From Bacteroidetes bacterium RIFCSPLOWO2_12_FULL_35_15 (GTDB lineage Bacteria > Bacteroidota > Bacteroidia > 2-12-FULL-35-15): a stretch of DNA of 64,000 nt. The position numbers were made by a program, and so were the translations under genes. The stretch covers positions 61,046 to 125,045 of the forward strand of contig MEPB01000097.1 in assembly GCA_001769385.1 (NCBI GenBank), given 5' to 3'. The notes beneath the pieces are model-generated. The model ran no database searches. It was not told where the DNA came from and worked only from the letters and a program-made list of their open reading frames with translations. Below are positions 58,301 through 64,000 of the stretch, piece by piece. The first letter of the stretch is position 1; each line of letters starts with the position of its first letter.

Positions 58301-59902
58301 TCTGGCACTAATACAGCCTGTTGTCGCATTAATTGACTGGATATAATAAGTGGTTGTGGTTGTTGGAGATACAGCTAATGTATTTCCTGTTCCCAGTTGA
58401 GTTCCACCTGTAGCGGCTGTCCACCATGAATAAGTTCCTGCACCTGCCCCACCGGCAGCAGTTAGTGTAACTGAAGTACCTGCACAAATAGGTGAAACAG
58501 AGGGGGTGGCAGTTGGTGTTGCCGGTAATGGATTTACAGTAACAACAACAGTACTTGTATTTGTACATGTTCCCAATGTAGCGGTAACAGTATATGTAGC
58601 AGTTCCTGTGGCGGCAGCATTTGCTGTAACTGTCGGATTAGCTGTAGTGGTAGAGTTTAATGTTAAGTTAACACATGCTGCTCCTGAACAGGTCCATGCG
58701 TAGGTTGATCCGGCGGGTGCAGTAGGAGCGCCTCCTATTGTTATTGACGATCCGGCACAAACATCCTGAGCGGATCCTGCACTTACTGCTAAAGGACCTA
58801 CTGTAACGGTTACTGCATCAGTACGTGTACAGGCACCATTGACAACTGTAACGGTATAGACAGCGGAACCCGTGGCTCCGGCACTTATTGCAACTGTTGG
58901 ATTAGCGACACTTGAAGAACCCGAAATGGCAATACCTGAATTTGTAGTTGTTTCCACCCAGGAATAAGTAGAACCGGCTGGTCCTGTGGTGGAACCTCCG
59001 ATGGTTAATGTGCTTGGCGCACAGGCAGTGATATCCGATCCTGCATTTGCAACAAAGTTGGGAGTAACTGTTACTGTTACCTGATCAGTAACGCAGCAAA
59101 ACCCTGTGCCTCCGTTACAGGCAGTCATGGTATAAGTTGTAGTTGATGTTGGTGATGCAACAGGGTCAGCAACTGTTGGACTACTTAGTCCTGTTGTTGG
59201 CAACCAGCTGTAAACCAATCCTGGGCCGGATATTAAACCGCCACTTACAGTAGAATTAATTGTTCCGGAAGAACCTTCACAAATTGTAATGTCGAGGCCG
59301 GCAGTAAATGTTGTTGGAACAGTACAAGCAGGAGGACATACGGTATTTATTGTAAATGCTCCACAGGTAGCACCGCCATAACCATCCACCATAATCCATG
59401 CGCAACCACCAACAGGTATAGTAATACCGGTAAATGAAAACCCATCTGCATTACCGCTTACATTACTACCAAATTCCTGATATTCCTGATTTGAACAATC
59501 AATATCTAAGGCATCTGTTGCACCTGAAGAAGAAGTTCCTGCTGTAACAAATACAGCCCCCTGTATATTACAATCATTGTTTACTTCGTCCACAATAAAG
59601 TCGATTGTTATTGCCGTTCCACTGGGATTACAGTATCTGTACCATTTTGAATTTTCAACAGAAAATGATACCTCCTGATCGCCATCACCGTCAAGATCGG
59701 AACCCTGGTAACAACACTGCCCGCATGAACCGGTTGCTGCAGTAGCATTAGAACCGGTGTAACCATTGGCTGTGAGACTTTGAGAGCCTGACACACCACA
59801 TGGTAATGTTGTTGGATTTGGTTGCGCATAAGCATTAACCACAATAAAAAACAGTGTAATTAACGAAATGACATTTTTTAAAAAAGAGGAATGAATTTTC
59901 AT
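52313..59902 (-). CDS. Giant T9SS type B surface protein with tandem Ig/SprB-like repeats
   Basis: 2529 aa, signal peptide about 1-26. Domains in order: an N-terminal secreted domain (to about 190), Ig/PKD-like units, a proprotein convertase P-like domain (about 680-825, NGTWTLSVLDCNGG), SprB-like repeats of about 81 aa (PTASVTVQPTC, four in a row near 1067-1367 and one later), five Ig-like repeats starting P-SPSAYCQG, and GTGAGVTGLPAGVTG repeats. The last 90 residues are the gliding-motility (CHU_C, T9SS type B) domain (LFVPLAFSPNGDNENDVL, IFDRWGERVFET). Surface adhesin, possibly motility-linked. Nearly identical DNA repeats could recombine. Confidence 0.9.
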   Translation of the reverse strand: MKIHSSFLKNVISLITLFFIVVNAYAQPNPTTLPCGVSGSQSLTANGYTGSNATAATGSCGQCCYQGSDLDGDGDQEVSFSVENSKWYRYCNPSGTAITIDFIVDEVNNDCNIQGAVFVTAGTSSSGATDALDIDCSNQEYQEFGSNVSGNADGFSFTGITIPVGGCAWIMVDGYGGATCGAFTINTVCPPACTVPTTFTAGLDITICEGSSGTINSTVSGGLISGPGLVYSWLPTTGLSSPTVADPVASPTSTTTYTMTACNGGTGFCCVTDQVTVTVTPNFVANAGSDITACAPSTLTIGGSTTGPAGSTYSWVETTTNSGIAISGSSSVANPTVAISAGATGSAVYTVTVVNGACTRTDAVTVTVGPLAVSAGSAQDVCAGSSITIGGAPTAPAGSTYAWTCSGAACVNLTLNSTTTANPTVTANAAATGTATYTVTATLGTCTNTSTVVVTVNPLPATPTATPSVSPICAGTSVTLTAAGGAGAGTYSWWTAATGGTQLGTGNTLAVSPTTTTTYYIQSINATTGCISARGTVTITVNLTPVANAGSDITVCAGFPVNILGTIANPAVCSPAQTWTVTSGTGTFGNANNLNTTFTPTSSGTIQLTLTPCTSGGCTAIADNMIITITPAPTVTASVTSSPVCSGLITDLNAVASGGTPNPPTITTNSFSSAAGPFNIPNNDCTTGVSIPISVTGVSNPTVGTTTVSVCVNINHNQLGNVSLILCAPGGSPCITLVPDPPGNGGPPGGSNYTNTCFTGTATTDIASGAAPYTGSFNPYGTVSMTDLNGASTNGTWTLSVLDCNGGSSGTAGQWTINFSTPVASNPYTFSWSPTIGLSSPALDNTSFFTSSFSAPATVTETVTVTDANGCIGTSSVNIDIITTPLTDAGPVQTICGTSATFAANALGVGETGVWSVVSGSGIITTPDSPTSTITGLGTGANIFQWTVTNTCGSTSDQVQITSGPDATIALSSAAGTDVQSVCASASITTITYLIGGGGTSAGGTGLPAGVTGSFAGGVFTISGTPTANGTFNYTVTTTGTCTQTTATGTIIVSALPAIPTASVTVQPTCTTPAGTIVITAPSGGTIEYSVGGAYQASGTFAGLNPGVYNVTAMDNTTGCISSITPLTVNPIPANPAAPTASVTVQPTCINTGTIVVTAPTGGTIEYSIGGAYQTSGTFTGLTPGIYDVTAQDMSTGCISVNTSLTVNAPPGAPATPTASVTFQPTCTTPTGTIVITAPSGGTIEYSVGGAYQVSGTFSGLAPGTYNVTAQDMSTGCISVFLSLTINILPANPAAPTASVTVQPTCTTPAGTIVITAPTGGTIEYSIGGAYQASGTFAGLNPGVYNVTAMDNATGCISSITPLTVNPVPANPAAPTAPSPSAYCQGAAIADLTATGTGGTLTWYSNSGLTTQVGTGSPFASGATSTSTFYVTETISGCQSLATTVIITINSTPLAPTAPSPSAYCQGAAIADLTATGSGGTFTWYSNSALTVQVGTGSPFASGATTTSTFYVTETVSGCQSLATAVTITVNPTPSAPIATSPSAYCQGAVIADLTATGTGGTLTWYSNSGLTIQVGTGSPFASGATTTSTFYVTETISGCQSLATAVIVTFDASPPTPTASVTLQPDCLVGGTIVVTSPSGGNIQYSIGGAYQSSGTFSGLSASTYYITAQNTTTTCISDDTALIVNSPPGAPAAPTASSPSAYCQGDIIADLTASGTGGTLTWYSDAGLTTQIATGSPFASGAAVTTTFYVTETTSGCQSSPTIVTITITPTPPPPTAPSPSAYCQGDTIGDLTATGTGGTLTWFGDIGLTNQLATGSPYVTGATSTSTFYVIETVSGCQSLATAVTITINSLPDIDSIPFTNESACGTPDGTITIYATGIGLLYSIDGGLTFVSSNAFTGLDIGNYTVIVENSAGCTTNGGVISISYTGNPLMPTAIANPNPTICVDSTLTLSVASPVGGETYTWYGPGAYLATGTSVSIPTITPAMGGTYSVTATNGNCISPAGTILITVNPNAVVNLTSAAGTDSQTACINTPINTITYSITGGGTGAGVTGLPAGVTGSISGGVFTISGTPTATGTFNYTLTTTGTCVQAIASGSITVNPNAAIALTSAAGTNGQVLCVNTAITSITYSITGGGTGAGVTGLPAGVTGTFSGGVFTINGTPTTSGTFNYTVTTTGTCTQAIATGSINVNPNATIALTSAVGTNTQTICINNAITTIAYSITSGGTGAGATGLPAGVTGSFAGGVFTISGAATTAGTFPYTITTTGTCVQATATGTIIINSIPLTPNASSNSPICEGSALNLTTNTVPGATYSWTGPNGFTSSTEDPIVSSNATAAMSGTYSVTVTVAGCTSPAGTTSVLVNPVPVASAGTDAMIISGSSITLTASGGGTYLWSTGEATNPITVSPTVTTEYCVTVMDVNSCSDSDCVRITVEIPCGNLFVPLAFSPNGDNENDVLSVYGDCITYLEFAIFDRWGERVFETKDPANSWDGTYKGKKLDPAVFVYYLKATIKGESVKKHGNITLTK

Positions 59903-59920
59903 ATTTTTATTTATTTTTTA

Positions 59921-60259
59921 TTAATCAATAACAACATATTCAGTTTCTTTTGCCTGTTCGCTAATAACATAAACGATACAATAATCTTTTTTTATAGATG
60001 CATTCTGAATAGCATTTATTGCTTCTGTTTTAGTTTTGTACACGTCATAATTTATGTTCTCTATATTAATTACTGTTGGGATTACATCTGAGGGAGAGTT
60101 TAGAACGTAATAACGTATTTCCAACCCTCTTTCAACTATAAAATATAATTGCTTTAAATGTGGTTCTGTGTTAAAAGGAAGAGAAACTTTAGGATTACTA
60201 ATAACCAAATTGTTTGTTACAACAATGAAAATAGCCGTAAGGGTAATTATTTTTTTCAT
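59921..60259 (-). CDS. Small exported protein upstream of the T9SS type B gene
   Basis: About 112 aa. Two adjacent ATGs exist; the one at 60259 gives MKKIITLTAIFIVVTNNLVI, a proper signal peptide. The mature part contains YFIVERGLEIRYYVL and a helix (TKTEAINAIQNASIKKDY). It precedes the 2529-aa gene by 18 nt on the same strand, so they are co-transcribed. A chaperone or partner of the giant protein is possible; no family recognised. Confidence 0.55.
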   Translation of the reverse strand: MKKIITLTAIFIVVTNNLVISNPKVSLPFNTEPHLKQLYFIVERGLEIRYYVLNSPSDVIPTVINIENINYDVYKTKTEAINAIQNASIKKDYCIVYVISEQAKETEYVVID

Positions 60260-60265
60260 GGGCAT

Positions 60266-60796
60266 ACAGATTAGTTTATTGAGAAAAACAGTTAATTATA
60301 TGCAATTTACAACTTAGTTGAATAATCGCAAGTTTTTTGTTGTTTTTTTTAATTTTCGTAAAAAAATTTTTGATCGAAACTTTTAGATAAACGAATGTGT
60401 TTCGCAAAAACTAAATAGTAATACAGTTTTATATTCATCTAACTCAAAGCACTACTGTTTTGTGGATAAAGGTGAAATAAATTTGAAATAAAATTTTCAT
60501 AAGTATCCTGACGTTTTAAATTAAAATTCTTTGAAATTATTGATAGATAATGGTTGTAGCGTTTTCAACTTCTAGCGGGATCTTTCGAAAAAGTACCTAA
60601 TGACTTATTAAAAATAGCAATAGAACATATTTTAGAGTCAACGTTTTAATTTTAAATTTGTAGGTAAGAGCCCTGTTTAAATTTTATTCAAAATGCAATT
60701 ATTTGTCAATGACAGAATGATAGAAAATATCGTAATCAGATTCTTTTATTAAAATTTAAACTTGCTCTGTGTTTTACTTAAATCATAAAAATTTAA
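60266..60796. other. AT-rich divergent intergenic region
   Basis: Between leftward 60259 and rightward 60927. No gene, RNA or repeat seen. It must contain the promoters of both directions; only the TACATTTG box at 60797 was recognised. Confidence 0.5.
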
Positions 60797-60804
60797 TACA
60801 TTTG
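60797..60804 (+). promoter_or_regulatory. Bacteroidota-type -7 box (TACATTTG)
   Basis: Exact TAnnTTTG match 123 nt upstream of the ATG at 60927, giving a leader of about 115 nt. No clear -33 TTG at the ideal distance. Confidence 0.45.
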
Positions 60805-60926
60805 CTTAACTATTGAATTTGTTGCGTTTATTGCTCTTACGGATCTGTTTCCTATTCGCTGATTCAGGAGTTGAAGGTAAAAATGCTGTTGCAAAAATTA
60901 AGTGTAACCTTTTTAAATCAAAATGC

Positions 60927-61625
60927 ATGAAAAAAATTACAATTTTAATTTCGTCAATGTTTGTTGTTGCGGTTTCAAACGGTCAGACTTTTACAACTTC
61001 TCCGACAGATTTCATCGAAGCAACTTATGATTTTAATGAGTGTGTATCGGATTATATATATTTAAACAACACTTCAGGTGTGTCGCTGGATCTGAGCTAT
61101 CAGACACTTGTAAATACAATTGATCCTATAGGATGGAGTAATTTATTATGTACGAACTTAGGTTGCAGTGCTTATGTCCCTTCAGCAGGTTCCTTAGGTA
61201 CAATAGCAATTGGCGCAAGCGGATACTTCGATTTACATGTGTGCTTTTATGGAATAGTAGGATCAGGGGAAATTAAATTTAGAGTTTACGAATCAGGCAA
61301 TCCTTCAAATGCTGATACACTTACATACCGGTATCATGCTATATCAACGGCTGATATTGCAAGTTTGAATCAGGAAGAAACGCAACCATTATCTCAAAAC
61401 TATCCTAACCCGGTTGTTGGTATAACAACTATTAAATACAACCTGGGTACGCCTGATGGTAAACTTGTAGTAACAGATGTGTTAGGCAAAACACTTTTTG
61501 AATACAATCTTAGTAAGACCTTTGGTGAATTTATTTTTAATGAAAAACTTAGTTCGGGCATTTATTTTTATTCCTTGTATCAAGCCGATAAAATGATCGA
61601 TCGCAAAAAAATGATAATTCAATAA
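60927..61625 (+). CDS. Small T9SS type A secreted protein
   Basis: 232 aa from the ATG at 60927, chosen because MKKITILISSMFVVAVSNGQ is a signal peptide while the upstream TTG (60813) gives a basic non-signal extension. The body is a beta-sandwich (DYIYLNNTSGVSLDLSYQTL ...) resembling an exported jelly roll. The last 75 residues are a T9SS type A sorting domain (LSQNYPNPVVGITTIKYNLG ... SGIYFYSL). Secreted or surface-anchored; ligand unknown. Confidence 0.75.
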   Translation: MKKITILISSMFVVAVSNGQTFTTSPTDFIEATYDFNECVSDYIYLNNTSGVSLDLSYQTLVNTIDPIGWSNLLCTNLGCSAYVPSAGSLGTIAIGASGYFDLHVCFYGIVGSGEIKFRVYESGNPSNADTLTYRYHAISTADIASLNQEETQPLSQNYPNPVVGITTIKYNLGTPDGKLVVTDVLGKTLFEYNLSKTFGEFIFNEKLSSGIYFYSLYQADKMIDRKKMIIQ

Positions 61626-61808
61626 AAACACAAACCCAAAATAGTTTTCTGTCTTACCCCAACTTTCTTTAATATCTGCCGCTTTGACGAAGCTCATTGT
61701 ATTTCTATAACAACAAGTTTAAATTTGTTGAAGTATGAAAAAGGATAGTATTAAAAAAACATAAAGATTTTTTTTATTTATGTGTTTGGTCTGTAACCCA
61801 AAGTTTAA

Positions 61809-62327
61809 ATGAGATCTCATTTCAAGTTTAACTATATTTTCCTCCTTTTTTTAGCAGGTGTTGTTTTTAATGAGGGGCTGGCTCAGAGCAATAATAATGA
61901 CACGTTAGCTCCAAAATTCAGAAGAGTTTATTTATTAACGGGGATTGGGTTCCCCGAATTTCTTAATGCTAATCTGGGATGTTATATAAACCGGAAAATA
62001 AGTCTGGATGCCGATTATGGAATTGTAATATTTAACAGTATGCTCGGAGTTGGTGCAACGTATTATTTTTATGGTAAAAAGAATATTAGTTTTAAGCATA
62101 GCTTTTTAGTTGCTGCAAAGGTAAGAACCAATCCCGATAACCATCCTTTGAAATTAAAAAGTGGTGGCGAAACATTAGGCTCCATACTTGAACTTTATGC
62201 CGGTTATAATTACAGTGGCAAAAAAGGTTTTATGTTTAGAGGACAAGTGGGGCCTTTATTTACTATAGAAAGTGATCATATCGGTTTTGGCTTTAACAGC
62301 AGACTCTGTATGGGTTATAGTTTCTGA
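61809..62327 (+). CDS. Outer-membrane beta-barrel-like protein
   Basis: 172 aa with a signal peptide (MRSHFKFNYIFLLFLAGVVFNEGLAQ) and alternating amphipathic strands (YGIVIFNSMLGVGATYYFYG, LELYAGYNYSGKKGFMFRGQ), ending in GYSF with the C-terminal Phe typical of barrel proteins. Probably a small 8-strand barrel. Function unknown. Confidence 0.65.
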   Translation: MRSHFKFNYIFLLFLAGVVFNEGLAQSNNNDTLAPKFRRVYLLTGIGFPEFLNANLGCYINRKISLDADYGIVIFNSMLGVGATYYFYGKKNISFKHSFLVAAKVRTNPDNHPLKLKSGGETLGSILELYAGYNYSGKKGFMFRGQVGPLFTIESDHIGFGFNSRLCMGYSF

Positions 62328-62410
62328 TTGAAAATTAACATTCAAATATTGGGTTTAGAAGGAAATCAATTTCTTAAAACACGATTTTTTTACTTTTTTT
62401 AATGTTTGAA

Positions 62411-63835
62411 TTACATTAGTTTTCTAATCCATTTTAAAATAAATTCTTTACCACCATAAGGTGGATAAATAAGTTTACCAAAATCAACTAGTTGAGATTG
62501 GTACATCACAGAGCGTTCATGAGAAAAAGCTTTAAATCCATGAAATCCATGTGAGCCGCCAATTCCGCTGGTATTTATTCCACCAAAAGATAAGTGTGGG
62601 TTTGAAATATGAATCATTACATCATTGATGCATGCACCTCCGGAAGATGTTTGTTTTAAAATATGTTCAACATTACTATTATTATTGCTGAATACATATA
62701 ATGCCAAAGGTTTGTCATTCACATTTATATATTCAATTACTTCTGTAATATTTTTATATGTTAATATTGGCAATACAGGACCAAAAATTTCTTCTTTCAT
62801 AATTAAGGAATCAAATGATACATTCGTTATTACCGTTGGATAAATTGTCCTTTCAGATTCTTCGAAGGCTCCTCCAATTTTGATCTTTGCACCTTTACTG
62901 ATGGCTTCCTCTAACAAAATGCTTATTCGTTTAAAATGACTGTCGGATATTATTTTTCCATAGTCTTCTTTATTCAGGTGATCGTTTTTGAAATATTTTT
63001 TCTCAATACTTGATTTCAGTAATTCAATGAATTTTTCTTGTTGATTTTCATGAACAAAAACATAGTCAGGAGCAATACAAGTTTGACCGGCATTTGCGAA
63101 TGAACCCCAGCTTATTTTATCTGCAGCTGTTTTCAAATCGGCACCTTCATCAATAATTGCAGGCGATTTGCCACCTAGTTCCAATGTAACAGAAGAAAGA
63201 TGTTTAGAGGCGGCTTCCATTACAATCTTTCCAATGGGAGTGCTGCCCGTAAAAAAAATATGATTGAATGGCAAAGTCAATAATCCGGTTGAAATACTCA
63301 CATTCCCTTCTATCACTGCAATTTCATTTTCGCTAAAAGTTTCTTTTATCAGGTTCGATAGAACGCTACTTGTAGCAGGTGCTAATTCGGAAGGTTTAAG
63401 AATGCAACAGTTCCCTGCTGCGATTGCTGAAACTAAAGGTGAAATTAGTAACTGGAATGGATAATTCCATGGGGCAATAATTAAACAAACACCTTTGGGT
63501 TCGTATCTGATTCTGGATTTGGTCATTAGGTTTAATAGATTGGAAGATACTCTCTGTGGCCTTGTCCAACTATATAAATTCCTGATTGCAAAATCTATTT
63601 CAGCATAAATAAAAAACACTTCAAATACAGCCGATTCAAAAACAGGCTTTCGCAGATCTTTTTTCAAGGCTTCAAAAATCTCATTCTCTTTTTCTTTGAT
63701 AGCAGTTTTTAGCTTTTTTAATTTTGTTTTACGAGCATCCACAGAGCCAAGCTTAACAGCAAGATGATTATTTTTTTGCGCTTCAAAAATCCGATTGAAA
63801 TTAACCCGCATGTTTTCTGTTAAACTATTTTCCAT
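62411..63835 (-). CDS. Aldehyde dehydrogenase, class 3-like
   Basis: 474 aa; oxidises an aldehyde to the acid with NAD(P). Conserved residues: N124 (APWNYP), the coenzyme loop FTGSTPIG, general base E219 (LELGGK) and nucleophile C253 (AGQTCIAPDY), plus EEIFGPVLPIL near the C-terminus. The C-terminal hydrophobic stretch is short. The overall pattern (no long N-terminal arm, FGG near the end) places it with class 3 / fatty aldehyde or coniferyl-type dehydrogenases. Substrate cannot be told from sequence. Converges with the barrel gene. Confidence 0.92.
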   Translation of the reverse strand: MENSLTENMRVNFNRIFEAQKNNHLAVKLGSVDARKTKLKKLKTAIKEKENEIFEALKKDLRKPVFESAVFEVFFIYAEIDFAIRNLYSWTRPQRVSSNLLNLMTKSRIRYEPKGVCLIIAPWNYPFQLLISPLVSAIAAGNCCILKPSELAPATSSVLSNLIKETFSENEIAVIEGNVSISTGLLTLPFNHIFFTGSTPIGKIVMEAASKHLSSVTLELGGKSPAIIDEGADLKTAADKISWGSFANAGQTCIAPDYVFVHENQQEKFIELLKSSIEKKYFKNDHLNKEDYGKIISDSHFKRISILLEEAISKGAKIKIGGAFEESERTIYPTVITNVSFDSLIMKEEIFGPVLPILTYKNITEVIEYINVNDKPLALYVFSNNNSNVEHILKQTSSGGACINDVMIHISNPHLSFGGINTSGIGGSHGFHGFKAFSHERSVMYQSQLVDFGKLIYPPYGGKEFILKWIRKLM

Positions 63836-63951
63836 CTTTTTTTAATGTTTTTTACTTAACACTCCTTTTGTAATAAAATATTGAGCAGCAGAATACGTAA
63901 TCATTATCCATCCTCCTGCAAGGGCAATGTCATATGATAAGGTAGAATTAT

Positions 63952-63959
63952 TATATTTG
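63952..63959 (+). promoter_or_regulatory. Bacteroidota-type -7 box (TATATTTG)
   Basis: Exact TAnnTTTG match ending 4 nt before the ATG at 63964. Same spacing as at 3811-3823, implying a near-leaderless mRNA. Confidence 0.4.
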
Positions 63960-63963
63960 TAAA

Positions 63964-64000
63964 ATGGAACTAATAGAAATTACAAAAAAACTGAATACAC
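63964..64000 (+). CDS. 5' end of a gene running out of the window
   Basis: ATG followed by MELIEITKKLNT, 12 codons to the window edge. The helical charged start is compatible with a cytoplasmic protein. No further call is possible; the exact promoter box directly upstream supports the start. Confidence 0.4.
   Translation, partial: MELIEITKKLNT

Noticed and set aside
52548..58703. Several rightward open frames of 60-200 codons inside the giant T9SS gene
   Set aside because: They are antisense to repetitive Thr/Gly/Val-rich coding sequence and have low-complexity Val/Pro-rich products; shadows of the minus-strand gene.
63842..63960. Leftward frame ending LAGGWIMITYSAAQYFITKG... upstream of the aldehyde dehydrogenase
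   Set aside because: No usable start codon before an in-frame stop except an internal ATG giving about 20 aa, and it overlaps the promoter box for the rightward gene.

Overview
The window reads as chromosomal DNA of an AT-rich member of the Bacteroidota, probably a free-living gliding type. The signs are type IX secretion (T9SS) sorting domains of type A (45454-49971, 60927-61625) and type B (52313-59902), TAnnTTTG-type promoter boxes, RHS proteins with the YRYGFNGQEKDDEI-style core found in this phylum, and Bacteroidota-type tyrosine recombinases. It is accessory-rich, with two long operons set among mobile-element debris. I cannot name the species.

Layout. 1-7.9 kb is a graveyard of mobile DNA and toxin cassettes. 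It holds a DDE transposase, an orphan RHS C-terminal tip with a partner gene and a YwqK-type remnant, a divergent XRE regulator / sigma4-alphaCTD-like pair sharing two CTC-N8-GAG palindromes, a dead REP-associated transposase with its REP hairpins, a truncated TPR gene, a second orphan RHS tip (HEQSH metallopeptidase motif) with a lipoprotein partner, and a frameshifted tyrosine recombinase. 7.9-15.5 kb is an eight-gene type II secretion / type IV pilus-like operon: prepilin, prepilin peptidase, GspE ATPase, GspD secretin, GspL-, GspM- and GspC-like proteins and an Fn3-like lipoprotein. No gspF is seen. A SIMPL-domain protein, a small membrane protein, an HU protein, a truncated LuxR-type regulator cut at an inverted repeat, and an intact LuxR-type response regulator follow (15.5-18.9 kb).

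19.7-41.7 kb is a 22-kb, eight-gene, apparently single transcription unit. Its genes are a secreted protein, a 1423-aa repeat-rich surface protein, an OmpH/Skp-like chaperone, a probable lipoprotein, a 2149-aa SpvB/TcB-like protein, a LolA-like small secreted protein, a 2575-aa RHS protein with an unrecognised toxin tip, and a MORN/YwqK-like exported protein that is the obvious immunity candidate. The layout resembles a TcB/TcC toxin cocoon split into two polypeptides with dedicated periplasmic helpers. 41.9-45.3 kb holds a 73-aa internally duplicated protein and a complete Hachiman (hamA-hamB) antiphage system.

45.4-64 kb carries a 1505-aa T9SS type A beta-helix/PKD protein, an IS21 istB remnant, and a tyrosine integrase beside the 3' half of a tRNA-Leu(UAA) gene. 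That fragment is an attR-like scar and suggests that much of the DNA to its left is an integrated element. A 2529-aa T9SS type B adhesin-like protein with a small upstream partner, two small exported proteins, an aldehyde dehydrogenase and the first codons of another gene complete the window. Assignments come from reading motifs by eye; no database search was run.
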